Notes: a model not told the origin generated them from the letters alone. A stretch of DNA of 64,000 nt from Agathobaculum sp. NTUH-O15-33 (GCF_033193315.1 NZ_CP136187.1:1426001-1490000), one strand, 5' to 3'; shown: positions 32,945 to 43,000, counted from the first letter of the stretch. A program made the numbers and translations.

Positions 32945-34095
32945 TTGGAAAGGAATTTGCCGTGGAGCAGTATGTTGTAAAAAACCAAAAAAAGCTGCGC
33001 CGCGGCGTGACCACGGGCAGCTGTGCGGCGGCGGCGGCCGAAGCCGCCGCGCGCCTGCTGCTGACGGGGCGCGTGCCCTCGGCAATCCTTTTGCCCGTGC
33101 CCGCGGGCGAAACCCTTGCGCTGACGCCGGAGGAGGCTGCGCTTTTGGAGGGCGCGGCCTCTTGCGCCGTGCGCAAGGACGCGGGCGACGACCCGGACGT
33201 GACCGACGGCATCCGCATTTTCGCGCGGGTGGAAAAGCGGCCCCACGGCACCGCGATACGGGGCGGCGCGGGCGTGGGCCGCGTGACAAAGCCCGGCCTG
33301 TCGCTGCCCGTTGGCGAAAGCGCCATAAACCCCGGCCCGCGCGCGCAGATCGGGGCGGCCGTGCGCCGCGCGGCGGCGGAAAACGGGTACGGGGGCGGCT
33401 TTCTCGTCACCATTTCCGCGGAAAACGGCGCGGAGATCGCCCTGCGGACCTATAACCCGCACCTTGGCATTGTGGGCGGCATTTCGATTCTCGGCACGAG
33501 CGGCATCGTCGAACCGATGAGCGAAGCGGCCCTGATGGAGACCACGCATTTGGAGCTAAAAAGCGCCTATGAGCAGGGCGCGCGCGTGGCGCTCCTATGC
33601 CCCGGCAACTACGGGGCGGATTTCGCGCGGGAAGCGCTGGGGCTCGATCTGTCGCGCGCGGTCAAGTGCTCCAATTTCATCGGGGACGCGCTCGATCACG
33701 CGGCCTACTTGGGGTTCCCGGAAATTTTGCTCATCGGCCACGTGGGCAAGCTCGTAAAGCTCGCCGCCGGGGTGATGAACACGCATTCCGCCGTGGCGGA
33801 CGGGCGGCGCGAGGTGTTCACCGCGAACGCCGCGCTGTGCGGCGCGCCCCTGCCGGTGCTGGAAGCGCTGATGGCGGCGGTATCGACCGACGCGTGCATA
33901 GAAATACTGGACGCGGCCGGCCTGCGGGAGCCGGTGCTGGCCCGCGTCGGCCTTGCGGTGGAAGAGCAATTATCGCGCCGCCTCGCCGGCAAGGCGCGGG
34001 GCGAATATATGATGTTTTCCAGCAGGCACGGCCTGCTCGCGCGGTCGCCCGGCGCGATGGCGCTCGTTCAAAAATTAAAGGAAACGGCAGGATAG
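32941..34095 (+). CDS. cbiD: Cobalt-precorrin-5B C1-methyltransferase CbiD
   Basis: A 384-residue SAM-dependent enzyme methylating C1 of the corrin ring in the anaerobic pathway. The N-terminal LRRGVTTGSCAAAAAEAA and the later GGISILGTSGIVEPMS are CbiD signatures. Full length. Its presence fixes the pathway as the early-cobalt type. Confidence 0.94.
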   Translation: MIGKEFAVEQYVVKNQKKLRRGVTTGSCAAAAAEAAARLLLTGRVPSAILLPVPAGETLALTPEEAALLEGAASCAVRKDAGDDPDVTDGIRIFARVEKRPHGTAIRGGAGVGRVTKPGLSLPVGESAINPGPRAQIGAAVRRAAAENGYGGGFLVTISAENGAEIALRTYNPHLGIVGGISILGTSGIVEPMSEAALMETTHLELKSAYEQGARVALLCPGNYGADFAREALGLDLSRAVKCSNFIGDALDHAAYLGFPEILLIGHVGKLVKLAAGVMNTHSAVADGRREVFTANAALCGAPLPVLEALMAAVSTDACIEILDAAGLREPVLARVGLAVEEQLSRRLAGKARGEYMMFSSRHGLLARSPGAMALVQKLKETAG

Positions 34096-34098
34096 AGC

Positions 34099-34791
34099 AT
34101 GAAACAAGGCATTTTATACGGCGTGGGCGTCGGCCCCGGCGACCCGGAGCTATTGACCCTAAAGGCGGCGCGCATTTTGCGTCAGTGCGATGTGATCGCC
34201 GCCCCGCGCGCGGGCGCGGGCGCGCAGGCGGCGCTTACCATCGCCGCGCCCTACGCGGCGGACAAGCCGGTGCTGCACTGTGATACCCCGATGACGCGCG
34301 ACGCGGAAACGCTCGCCCGCAGCCACGACAAGGCGGCAAACGATATCTGCGCCCTGCTGGGGCAGGGCAAGACCGTCGCCTTTTTAACGCTGGGCGACCC
34401 CTCGGTCTATTCGACCTATGCCTATGTGCACGACCGCGTGCGAGAGCGGGGCTTTGCGGCGGAGCTGGTGCCCGGCGTGCCTTCGTTCTGCGCGGCGGCG
34501 GCGGCGCTGGGCCGCCCCTTATGCGTGGGCGAGGAAATGCTGCATATTATCCCCGCGTCCCATGGGGCGACGGAGCAGGGGCTCGACCTGCCCGGCTCCA
34601 AGGTGCTGATGAAGGCGGGGCGCGAAATCCTATCCGTGCGCGACGAGCTTGCGCGCCGGGGCGAAATACAAAACGCGGCGCTCGTCGAGCGCGTCGGCAT
34701 GGAGGGCGAGCGGATCGTGAACGATCTGTCCGCGCTCGCCGATCCGACCGGCTACTTTTCCATTATTTTGGTCAGGGGGGACAAGGCATGA
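34099..34791 (+). CDS. cbiL: Cobalt-precorrin-2 C20-methyltransferase CbiL
   Basis: A 230-residue methyltransferase with the N-terminal GVGVGPGDPELLTLKA and the LGDPSVYSTYAYVH loop of CbiL/CobI. It makes cobalt-factor/precorrin-3. Its stop overlaps cbiF by ATGA. Confidence 0.93.
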   Translation: MKQGILYGVGVGPGDPELLTLKAARILRQCDVIAAPRAGAGAQAALTIAAPYAADKPVLHCDTPMTRDAETLARSHDKAANDICALLGQGKTVAFLTLGDPSVYSTYAYVHDRVRERGFAAELVPGVPSFCAAAAALGRPLCVGEEMLHIIPASHGATEQGLDLPGSKVLMKAGREILSVRDELARRGEIQNAALVERVGMEGERIVNDLSALADPTGYFSIILVRGDKA

Positions 34792-35543
34792 TCTACTTTG
34801 TCGGCGCGGGCTCGGGCGCGCCCGATCTCATCACCGTGCGCGGCGCAAAGCTGCTGTCGCAGGCGGATGTGATCGTTTACGCGGGCTCGCTTGTCAACCC
34901 CGCGCTGCTGGGCTATCAAAAAGAGGGCTGCAAAGTCTATGACAGCGCCAAAATGACGCTCGAGCAGGTGATCGAAGTCATGACGCCCGCCGCGAAAGCG
35001 GGGCAGACCGTCGTGCGCCTGCACACGGGCGACCCGTCGGTATACGGCGCGCACCGCGAGCAGATGGACGAGCTGGACCGGCTGGGGCTTGCATACGAAA
35101 TTTGCCCCGGCGTTTCCTCCTTCTGCGGCGCGGCGGCGGCGCTGAAAGCCGAATACACGCTGCCCGGCGTGAGCCAGACCGTGATCCTGACGCGCATGGA
35201 GGGCCGCACGCCCGTGCCCGCGCGGGAATCGATCGAGGAATTGGCCGCGCACGGGGCCACCATGGTGATTTTCCTGTCCGCCGGGCAGGTGGACGCGCTG
35301 TCCCGGCGGCTGATCGCGGGCGGCTACGCGCCCGAAACCCCGGCGGCCATTGTCTACAAGGCCACGTGGCCGGATGAAAAGGTCATCCGCACGACCGTCG
35401 CGGGCCTGCCCGAGGCCGCGCGGGCGGAGGGCGTGACCAAAACGGCGCTCATCACGGTGGGCGGCTTTCTGGGCGACCATTACGACCGCTCCAAGCTGTA
35501 CGACCCCGCGTTCACCACGGGTTACCGGAAGGCGGAAGCATGA
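34788..35543 (+). CDS. cbiF: Cobalt-precorrin-4 C11-methyltransferase CbiF
   Basis: A 251-residue methyltransferase with FVGAGSGAPDLITVRG at the N-terminus, HTGDPSVYGAHREQ and ILTRMEGRTPVP, as in CbiF/CobM. The ATG at 34788 overlaps the cbiL stop; a longer ORF upstream is a frame shadow of cbiL. Confidence 0.94.
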   Translation: MIYFVGAGSGAPDLITVRGAKLLSQADVIVYAGSLVNPALLGYQKEGCKVYDSAKMTLEQVIEVMTPAAKAGQTVVRLHTGDPSVYGAHREQMDELDRLGLAYEICPGVSSFCGAAAALKAEYTLPGVSQTVILTRMEGRTPVPARESIEELAAHGATMVIFLSAGQVDALSRRLIAGGYAPETPAAIVYKATWPDEKVIRTTVAGLPEAARAEGVTKTALITVGGFLGDHYDRSKLYDPAFTTGYRKAEA

Positions 35544-36559
35544 CGCATCTTAAGATTGTTTCGTTTACCGACCGGGGCGCCGCGCTGGGCAAGCGCCTTG
35601 CCGCGCTGCTGCCGGATGTGCTGACCGAGCGGTACGACCGCGCGGGCGACCCCTCTTTGCGGCAAACGTTTTTATCGCGCTTTGCGCAGCAGGCCATGGT
35701 CGATTCGGGCGGCATCGTTTTTATCGGCGCGGCGGGCATCGCGGTGCGCGCGGTCGCGCCCTATCTCGCGGGCAAGTCGCTCGACCCGGCGGTGCTCGTC
35801 GTCGACGAGGGCGGGCGGTTCGTCATCCCGCTGCTGTCCGGCCACCTTGGCGGGGCGAACGCGCTGGCGGAGCGCATCGCGGCCCTTCTGGGCGCGGTGC
35901 CCGTCGTCACCACCGCGACGGACGGGCGCGGCGCGTTCGCGGTCGATACATGGGCCAAGGAAAAGGGCCTTGCGGTCTATGACCCGGAAAATATCAAATG
36001 GATTTCAGCGGCGCTTTTGCGGGGCGAAACGGTCGGCCTTGCCTCGGCCTTCCCGGTGGAGGGGCGGCTGCCGCGCGGCGTCAGCCTTTCCGGCCCGGCG
36101 CAGTGCGGGTTTGCGATCGGGTTCGACCTTGCCGCAAAGCCGTTTTTGCACACGCTGCATCTGGTGCCGCGCATCGTCCATCTGGGCGTCGGCTGCCGTC
36201 GCGGCGTGGACCGGGCAAGGATAGAAGCGGTCTGCGCCGAAGCGCTGCGCGCGGCGGGCGCGCCGCTTTTGGCCGTCGCGGGCGTGTACTCGGTCGACCG
36301 TAAGCGCGACGAAGCGGGTTTGCTTCACTTTTGTGACGCGCAGGGGCTGCCGTTCACCGTCTATACGGCGGCGCAGCTCTCGGCGGTAAGCGGTACGTTT
36401 TCCGCGTCGGCGTTTGTGAAGGAAACCGTGGGCGCCGACAATGTGTGCGAACGCGCGGCGGTTAAGGGCGCGGGCGGCGGGGCGCTCATCTGCCGCAAAA
36501 CGGCGCGGGACGGGGTCACCGCCGCCGTCGCCGTTTCGGATTGGAGGGTATCGTTTTGA
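35540..36559 (+). CDS. cbiG: Cobalt-precorrin 5A hydrolase CbiG
   Basis: A 339-residue enzyme opening the lactone ring of cobalt-precorrin-5A. The central segment LSGHLGGANALAERIA and the C-terminal domain starting LGVGCRRGVDRARIE are characteristic. It overlaps cbiF (ATGA) and hemA (TTGA). Confidence 0.93.
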   Translation: MTHLKIVSFTDRGAALGKRLAALLPDVLTERYDRAGDPSLRQTFLSRFAQQAMVDSGGIVFIGAAGIAVRAVAPYLAGKSLDPAVLVVDEGGRFVIPLLSGHLGGANALAERIAALLGAVPVVTTATDGRGAFAVDTWAKEKGLAVYDPENIKWISAALLRGETVGLASAFPVEGRLPRGVSLSGPAQCGFAIGFDLAAKPFLHTLHLVPRIVHLGVGCRRGVDRARIEAVCAEALRAAGAPLLAVAGVYSVDRKRDEAGLLHFCDAQGLPFTVYTAAQLSAVSGTFSASAFVKETVGADNVCERAAVKGAGGGALICRKTARDGVTAAVAVSDWRVSF

Positions 36560-37754
36560 ATCTTTTGATGGTGGGCGTGGATTTTACGCGCGCGGATATC
36601 GCGCTGCGCGAGCCGCTCTCCTTTGTGCGCGGGCAGGTGCTGGCGCTGCTGCCGCGCATTGCGGAAAAGCCCGGCGTTTCGGGCTGCGCGCTGCTGGCCA
36701 CCTGCAACCGCACCGAGCTGTACGTGCATCTTGTGGACGGGGCCGAGGCGGACGCGCTTTCCTTGCTTTGCGCCGCCGCGGGCGTGCCGCCGGAAAGCTA
36801 CCGCGCCGCGGCGCAGGTGCTGCGCGGCAGCGCCGTCGCGCGCCATCTGGCCGAGGTCGCCGCGGGCGTGCAGAGCCAAATCTATGGGGACGACCAGATC
36901 GTTTCGCAGGTGCGGGACGCGGCCGCGCTCGCGCGGCAGGCGGGCGCGATGGACGCGGTGATGGACACCCTGTTCCGCCGCGCCGTGACCGCGGGCAAGC
37001 GCGTGCGCACCGAAACGCGGCTGCGCGGCGTGCCGCCCTCGGCGGCCCAGCGCGCGATCGAGCGCGCGGAAGTGTTTTTCGGCGGCCTTGCGGGCAAGCG
37101 GGCCGTGGTGATCGGCAACGGCGAAATGGGCCGCCTGTCCGCCGCGCTGCTACGGGACGCGGGCTGCGCGGTCACGATCACGCTGCGCACCTACCGGCAC
37201 GGCGAAACCGTGGTGCCCGCAGGCTGCGCCACCCACCCGTACGACGACCGCGCCGCCCTGCTGGACGGGGCCGACCTCGCCGTTTCGGCGACGACCAGCC
37301 CGCACCTGACCATTGCGGCGGAGCAGGTGCGCGCCATGAAACACCCGCCGCGTTTGCTGATCGACCTTGCCATGCCGCGCGATATCGACGGGGCGGCGGC
37401 AGGCGGGGGGTGGCGGTTTGGAACCTCGACGATCTGGGCCGCGCGGCGGATGAAAACGCGGCGGACCGCGCCCGAGCCATGGAGATCGTCGGGGAGGAGC
37501 TCGCGGCGTTTGCCGAATGGCACGCCTACCGCCGGTCGCTCCCCGTGATCGACGAGGTAAAGGAAACCGCCCTGCGGCGCCTGCGGTTCGACCATGACTT
37601 TTCGGCGCTTTATGAGGAAAACGATGTGGACGGTCTGCTGGAGCTGGCGGTCGGTAAAACGGTCGATTTGCTTTTGGGCGGCATGAAGGAAGCGGTCAGC
37701 CCCGAGCGGCTGACCGACTGTCTGGCCCGTATGAGAAAGGGAATGAACGGATGA
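36556..37754 (+). CDS. hemA: Glutamyl-tRNA reductase HemA, frameshifted in a G run
   Basis: Makes glutamate-1-semialdehyde from glutamyl-tRNA, the first tetrapyrrole step. The catalytic Cys is in LLATCNRTELYVH; the NADPH loop GNGEMGRLSAALL is intact. TTG at 36556, overlapping the cbiG stop and nine bases after GGAGG, fits the usual LNLLMVGVD start. At 37405-37410 a run of six G breaks the frame; the next frame continues (VWNLDDLGRAADENA) to the stop at 37754. One more G restores a 399-residue protein of normal length. Its place within the cobalamin operon points to a dedicated precursor supply. Confidence 0.87.
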
Positions 37755-38476
37755 TCTATGTAATCGGCCTAGGCCCGGGCGGCGCGGCGCAAATGACGGC
37801 GCGCGCGAAAAACGCCCTTGCCCGGTGCGACACCGTGGCGGGCTACGGCCTGTATCTGGACTTGATCGAAGAGCTGACGGCGGGAAAAACGCGCATCGCC
37901 ACCGGCATGACGCGCGAGACCGACCGCTGCCGGCAGGCGCTGGACGCGGCGCGGGCGGGGCATACGGTGGCCGTTGTTTCCTCGGGCGACGCGGGCGTTT
38001 ACGGCATGGCCGGGCTGGTTTTGGAGCTGGCGGGCGAGCGGCCGGACGTTGCGATCGAAGTCATCCCCGGCGTAACGGCGGCGCTTTCGGGCGGGGCCGT
38101 GCTCGGCGCGCCCATGACGAACGATTTCGCGTGCATCAGCCTGTCCGACCTGATGACGCCGTGGGCGGTTATCGAAAAGCGCCTGCGCGCCGCGGCGGAG
38201 GGCGATTTCTGCATCGCCCTGTACAACCCGATGAGCAAGAAACGGCGGGATCAGCTGCCCCGCGCCTGCGATATCCTGCTTGCCGCGCGCGCGCCGGAAA
38301 CCGTGTGCGGGCTGACGCGAAACATCGGCCGCGAAGGAGAAACATATGATTTGTTAACGCTCCGCGAACTGCGGGACGCGGCGGTCGATATGCTGACCAC
38401 CGTGTTCGTCGGCAATTCGCAGACCCGCGTGATCGCGGGCCGCATGGTGACGCCCCGGGGGTACCGGATCGAATGA
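37751..38476 (+). CDS. cbiH: Cobalt-precorrin-3 C17-methyltransferase CbiH
   Basis: A 241-residue ring-contracting methyltransferase. The N-terminal IGLGPGGAAQMTARA, SSGDAGVYGMAG and LYNPMSKKRRDQL are CbiH/CobJ motifs. Overlaps both neighbours by ATGA. Confidence 0.94.
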   Translation: MIYVIGLGPGGAAQMTARAKNALARCDTVAGYGLYLDLIEELTAGKTRIATGMTRETDRCRQALDAARAGHTVAVVSSGDAGVYGMAGLVLELAGERPDVAIEVIPGVTAALSGGAVLGAPMTNDFACISLSDLMTPWAVIEKRLRAAAEGDFCIALYNPMSKKRRDQLPRACDILLAARAPETVCGLTRNIGREGETYDLLTLRELRDAAVDMLTTVFVGNSQTRVIAGRMVTPRGYRIE

Positions 38477-39675
38477 GCGTTTTTGTTTTTGCGGGCACGA
38501 GCGAGGGGCGCGCGCTGCTGAAATTCCTTTCCGTGCGCGGCGTTTGCGCCACGGCCTTCGTGGCGACGGAGTACGGCGAGCAGGCGCTCGAACCCATGCC
38601 CGGCGTTACCGTGCGCGCGGGCAGGCTTTCGCAGCCGGAAATGGAGCGGGTGCTCGCGGTGGGCGCCGTCTGTATCGACGCGACGCACCCCTACGCGAGC
38701 GAGGTCAGCCGCCTGCTCGAAGCGGCGTGCGCGAATACGGGCGCGGAATATTTGCGCCTTGTCCGTCCCGCGCTTACGCGGCAAGGGGCCGATACCGTGC
38801 CCGATACCGAAAGCGCCGTTCGCTGGCTGAACGACCACCCCGGCCGCGTGCTGCTGACGACGGGCAGCAAGGAGCTTGCCGCCTACACGGCGGTAAAGGG
38901 CTTTGCGGAGCGGATATATCCGCGCGTGCTGCCCACGGCGGCGGTGATCGAAGCGTGCGTGGCGCTGGGCTTTCCGCCCGCGCATCTCATTGCCATGCAG
39001 GGCCCGTTTTCGCGGGAACTGAACGCCGCCTTGCTGCGGCAGGTCGGCGCGGAGATTCTTGTTACCAAGGATACGGGCCGCGCGGGCGGCTTTGCGGAAA
39101 AACTTAACGCCGCGCGGGACGCGGGCGCGCGGGTGCTGGTCGTTTCCCGTCCGCGGGAGGAAGCGGGCCGCACCCTTTCGGAGATGCGGGACTATTTGAC
39201 CGCGCGCCTTGGTCTCGCCAAGGCATTGCCGGAAGCGCCGCGCTTTCCGCTATTTGTTTCGCTCGCGGGGCGGCTGTGCGTGATCTTCGGCGCGGGGAAA
39301 ATAGCGGCGCGCCGCGCTTCTGTCCTTCGGCGCTTTGGGGCGGAAGTGCGCGTGATCGCGCCCGAAAGCCCCGCGGGGCTTGCCCTTTACGCGGCGCGCG
39401 GGTACGAGCCGGGCGATCTGACGGGCGCGTTTCTCGCGGTCGCGGCGACAAGCGACCGGGCGGTGAACGCCCGCGTCGCGGCGGACTGCCGGGCCGCGGG
39501 CGTGCCGTGCAGCGTGGCCGACCGCGCCGGGGAATCCACCTTCTTTTTCCCGGCCATCTGCGAGGGGAACGGCCTTGTCGCGGGCGTGGTGTCGGACGGC
39601 GCGCACCACGAAAAGACCGCCCTCATGGCAAAGCGCATCCGCGCCGTATTGGAGGAAACCGATGAAAACGATTAA
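38473..39675 (+). CDS. cbiJ: Fusion of cobalt-precorrin-6A reductase (CbiJ) and precorrin-2 dehydrogenase (SirC-like)
   Basis: A 400-residue two-domain protein. Residues 1 to about 250 match CbiJ/CobK (FAGTSEGRALLKFL, then CIDATHPYASEVSRLL and MQGPFSRELN). From about 256 a second Rossmann domain begins (FVSLAGRLCVIFGAGKIAARRA) that matches precorrin-2 dehydrogenase, the NAD-binding half of CysG/Met8. That domain oxidises precorrin-2 to sirohydrochlorin, the substrate of CbiK. One polypeptide would thus serve two non-adjacent steps. The C-terminus overlaps hemC by 14 bases. Confidence 0.88.
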   Translation: MSVFVFAGTSEGRALLKFLSVRGVCATAFVATEYGEQALEPMPGVTVRAGRLSQPEMERVLAVGAVCIDATHPYASEVSRLLEAACANTGAEYLRLVRPALTRQGADTVPDTESAVRWLNDHPGRVLLTTGSKELAAYTAVKGFAERIYPRVLPTAAVIEACVALGFPPAHLIAMQGPFSRELNAALLRQVGAEILVTKDTGRAGGFAEKLNAARDAGARVLVVSRPREEAGRTLSEMRDYLTARLGLAKALPEAPRFPLFVSLAGRLCVIFGAGKIAARRASVLRRFGAEVRVIAPESPAGLALYAARGYEPGDLTGAFLAVAATSDRAVNARVAADCRAAGVPCSVADRAGESTFFFPAICEGNGLVAGVVSDGAHHEKTALMAKRIRAVLEETDEND

Positions 39676-40528
39676 AATCGGCAGCCGGGACAGCCGCCTT
39701 GCGGTGTGTCAGGCGCAGGAGGTGCTGAACCGCCTTGGCGGCGGCACGCTCACCACCATGAAAACGCTGGGCGATAAGATTCTGGACCGCACGCTCGACA
39801 AGGTGGGCGGCAAGGGCCTGTTCGTCAAGGAGCTGGATCAGGCGCTGCTCGACGGGCGCATCGACCTTGCCGTGCACAGCCTGAAGGACGTGCCGATGGA
39901 GCTGCCCGAGGGCCTTACGCTTATGGCCTTTCCGCCGCGCGCGGACGCGCGGGACGCGCTCGTTTTGCCGGAAAGCGGCGTTTGGGATCAAACGAAGCCC
40001 ATCGGCTGCTCGGCGGCCCGGCGGCAGGCGCAGCTTGGCGCGCTGTTCCCCGAAATAGAGGTGCGGCCCGTGCGCGGCAACGTGCAAACAAGGCTTGCAA
40101 AGCTGGAAGCGGGGCAGTACGGCGCGCTGGTGCTCGCGGCGGCGGGGCTTACGCGCCTTGGCCTTTCGCACCGCATCAGCCGCGTGTTCACGCCGGAGGA
40201 GATGCTGCCCGCCGCCGGGCAGGGCATTCTGGCGGTGGAGGGCCGCGCGGGCGAGTGGGCGGAGGAGACGCGCCTTTTGGACGATGCGTCCGCGCGCGCC
40301 TGCGCCATGGCCGAGCGCGCCTTTGTCCGCACGCTGGACGGCGGCTGCTTTTCGCCCATCGCGGCCTATGCCGAAACCGGGGAAGGGCTGCTGCACCTGC
40401 GCGGCCTGTATGTAACGGGCGAGGGGCGCGCCGTGCGCGGCGCGCTGACCGGCGCGTGTGACAGCGCCGAAACGCTGGGCAGAACGCTTGCCCTACAACT
40501 CAAATGGGAAGCGGAGGGGCGCATATGA
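39662..40528 (+). CDS. hemC: Hydroxymethylbilane synthase HemC
   Basis: A 288-residue porphobilinogen deaminase joining four porphobilinogens. The dipyrromethane-binding Cys is in LDGGCFSPIAAY; SRDSRLAVCQAQ and HSLKDVPMELP are family motifs. The start at 39662 lies inside cbiJ; upstream codons are a cbiJ shadow. Confidence 0.94.
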   Translation: MKTIKIGSRDSRLAVCQAQEVLNRLGGGTLTTMKTLGDKILDRTLDKVGGKGLFVKELDQALLDGRIDLAVHSLKDVPMELPEGLTLMAFPPRADARDALVLPESGVWDQTKPIGCSAARRQAQLGALFPEIEVRPVRGNVQTRLAKLEAGQYGALVLAAAGLTRLGLSHRISRVFTPEEMLPAAGQGILAVEGRAGEWAEETRLLDDASARACAMAERAFVRTLDGGCFSPIAAYAETGEGLLHLRGLYVTGEGRAVRGALTGACDSAETLGRTLALQLKWEAEGRI

Positions 40529-42021
40529 CAGGGCTTGTCACACTCGTCGGCGCGGGGCCGGGCGATAAGGGCTTGCTGACGCTGGCGGGCGCGGAAGCGC
40601 TCCGCGCGGCGGAAGCGGTCGTATTCGACCGGCTGGTCGATCCTTCGATCCTCGCGCTCATCCCGGCGGGGGCCGAAACGGTCGACGTGGGCAAGCGGCA
40701 GGGCAGCCACCCCGTGCCGCAGGATGAGATCAACAGGGTTCTCGTCCGGCTCGCTGAAAGCGGCAAAAACACCGTGCGCCTTAAGGGAGGGGATTGCTAT
40801 CTCTTTGGCCGCGGGGGCGAGGAATGCGAGTATTTGCGGGAACACGGCGTGCCGTTTCGCGTCATTCCGGGCGTTACCTCGGCGCTGGCCGCGCCCGCGT
40901 TCGCGGGTATCCCGGTCACGCACCGCGATTTTGCTTCCTCGGTGCATCTCATAACGGCGCACGCGCGGGCGGGCAAGCCGCTCGAAATCGATTTTGAGGC
41001 GCTCGTGCGCCTGCGCGGCACGCTGGTGTTTTTCATGGGTCTTGCGGCGCTTAGCGATGTGATGCGGGGCCTGATTGCCGCCGGTATAGACCCCGAAACG
41101 CCCGCCGCCGTCATTGAAAACGGCGCGCGCGCCCGCCAGCGCAAGGTTGTGGCGACGGCTTCGTCGCTCACGGAAGCGGTGCGCGCGGCGGCGGTGCAAA
41201 GCCCGGCGCTCATCGTCGTCGGCCCGGTTTGCGGCCTGTCGGACGCGCTCGATTGGTTTTCGGCGCTGCCACTTTTCGGCAAGACCGTGGCGGTGACAAG
41301 GCCGCGCGACCGGGCGGGCACGCTGTCGGACCGCCTGCGCGCGCTCGGCGCGGAGGTGGTCGAGTGCCCGGTGATCGAAACGCGCGAGATAGAGGACGGC
41401 GCGGCCCTTTCCTCAGCCCTGCGGGAAACTTGGAATTGGGTCGTGCTGACCAGCCCGGCGGGCGTGCCCGCGATGGTGCGCGCGCTCACGCGGCAGGGGC
41501 GCGATCTGCGCGCGCTTTACGGCTGCCGCTTCGCCGTGATCGGCAAGGGAACGGAAGCGGCGCTTGCAAAGCTCGGCGTTCGGGCCGACCTGTGCCCCGC
41601 GCGGTACGACGGCGCGCACCTTGCGCGCGCGCTTGTGGCGGCGGCCAAACCGGGCGACCGCGTGCTGCTGCTGCGCGCGAAGGAAGGTTCGCCCGCGCTG
41701 CCCGAGGCGCTCCGCGCGGCGGGCCTGCCGTTTGCCGATGTGCCGGTTTACGAGACCGTGTACCGGGAAGAGGGCGCGGAGGCGCTGCGCGCCATGATCG
41801 CCGCCGGAAGGCTCTATGCCGCGACCTTTACCAGCGCGTCCACGGTCACGGGCTTTGTCCGCGTGTGCGGCGGCGCGCCGCTTTCCGGCTTTACCGCCGT
41901 GTGCATCGGCGAACAGACAGCTAATGCCGCCCGCGCGCACGGTATGCGCGTGCAAACAGCGAAAAACGCGACGATCGACGACCTGATCGCCTGCTTGATG
42001 GAGGGAAACAAACATGTTTAA
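40525..42021 (+). CDS. Uroporphyrinogen-III C-methyltransferase/uroporphyrinogen-III synthase fusion (CobA-HemD)
   Basis: A 498-residue bifunctional enzyme. Residues 1 to about 245 form the SAM methyltransferase CobA (VGAGPGDKGLLTLAG, LKGGDCYLFGRGGEE), and residues about 250-498 the HemD synthase (TVAVTRPRDRAGTLSDRL, FTSASTVTGFV). It closes the tetrapyrrole ring and makes precorrin-2. The ATG at 40525 overlaps the hemC stop. This fusion is common in Clostridia. Confidence 0.93.
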   Translation: MTGLVTLVGAGPGDKGLLTLAGAEALRAAEAVVFDRLVDPSILALIPAGAETVDVGKRQGSHPVPQDEINRVLVRLAESGKNTVRLKGGDCYLFGRGGEECEYLREHGVPFRVIPGVTSALAAPAFAGIPVTHRDFASSVHLITAHARAGKPLEIDFEALVRLRGTLVFFMGLAALSDVMRGLIAAGIDPETPAAVIENGARARQRKVVATASSLTEAVRAAAVQSPALIVVGPVCGLSDALDWFSALPLFGKTVAVTRPRDRAGTLSDRLRALGAEVVECPVIETREIEDGAALSSALRETWNWVVLTSPAGVPAMVRALTRQGRDLRALYGCRFAVIGKGTEAALAKLGVRADLCPARYDGAHLARALVAAAKPGDRVLLLRAKEGSPALPEALRAAGLPFADVPVYETVYREEGAEALRAMIAAGRLYAATFTSASTVTGFVRVCGGAPLSGFTAVCIGEQTANAARAHGMRVQTAKNATIDDLIACLMEGNKHV

Positions 42022-43000
42022 CGATACGATCCGCCCGCGCCGCCTGCGCGCTTCGGACAGCCTGCGGCGCATGGCGCGCGAAACGCGCCTGTCGCCGGAC
42101 AGCCTGATCTGGCCCATCTTCGTGCGCGAAGGCACGCATATCTATGAGGAGATCCCCTCGCTGCCCGGCCAGTATCACTATTCGCCGGACGAATTGGGGC
42201 GCGCGGTCGAGCGAGCGCGCGCGCACGGCGTTTCTCGCCTGATCCTGTTCGGCCTGCCCGAAGAGAAGGACGAGATCGGTTCGGGCGCGTGGGCCGAAAA
42301 CGGGATTGTGCAGCAGGGCCTGCGCGCACTGCGCGCGCTCGATCCCTCGCTCTACCTCATCACCGATGTGTGCATGTGCGAATACACCTCGCACGGCCAC
42401 TGCGGCATCCTGTGCGGGCACGACGTGGACAACGATCAAACGACCGAGCGGCTGGCGCAGATCGCGGTCAGCCATGTGCGGGCGGGCGCGGACATGGTCG
42501 CCCCCTCGGATATGATGGACGGCCGCGTGGCCGCCATCCGCCGCGCGCTCGATGAAAACGGCTTTGTAAACACGCCCATCATGTCCTACGCGGCCAAGTA
42601 CGCTTCGTTTTTCTACGGCCCGTTCCGCGACGCGGCGGGCTCGGCCCCGTCCTTTGGCGACCGCCGCTCCTACCAAATGGACTGGCACAATGGCCGCGAG
42701 GCTATGCGCGAGTGCGCGCTCGACGTGCAGGAGGGCGCGGATATCCTGATGATCAAGCCCGCCATGTCCTATCTCGATCTGGTCTATCAGTGCAAACAGC
42801 GGTTTGAACTGCCGGTCGCGGCCTATTCGGTATCGGGCGAGTACGCCATGATCAAGGCGGCGGCAAAGGCCGGTCTCATCGACGAGTACGGCGTGATGTG
42901 CGAATCGGCCGTCGGCATGTTCCGCGCGGGCGCGGATATTTTGATCACTTACTTTGCTCCCGAACTGGCGGACGCGATGCGGAAAGGGGATATCGGCTGA
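42014..43000 (+). CDS. hemB: Porphobilinogen synthase HemB
   Basis: A 328-residue delta-aminolevulinate dehydratase. The zinc site DVCMCEYTSHGHCGI, and the Schiff-base lysines in SYAAKYASFFYGPF and LMIKPAMSYLD are intact. It overlaps hemL by one base (TGATG). Confidence 0.95.
   Translation: MFNDTIRPRRLRASDSLRRMARETRLSPDSLIWPIFVREGTHIYEEIPSLPGQYHYSPDELGRAVERARAHGVSRLILFGLPEEKDEIGSGAWAENGIVQQGLRALRALDPSLYLITDVCMCEYTSHGHCGILCGHDVDNDQTTERLAQIAVSHVRAGADMVAPSDMMDGRVAAIRRALDENGFVNTPIMSYAAKYASFFYGPFRDAAGSAPSFGDRRSYQMDWHNGREAMRECALDVQEGADILMIKPAMSYLDLVYQCKQRFELPVAAYSVSGEYAMIKAAAKAGLIDEYGVMCESAVGMFRAGADILITYFAPELADAMRKGDIG

Noticed and set aside
36441..36555. Start of hemA upstream of 36556
   Set aside because: That reading lies in another frame over cbiG; the protein sequence becomes HemA-like only from the TTG at 36556.
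42898..42999. Longer N-terminus for hemL
   Set aside because: These codons re-read hemB in another frame; ATG 43000 matches the family start and overlaps the hemB stop.
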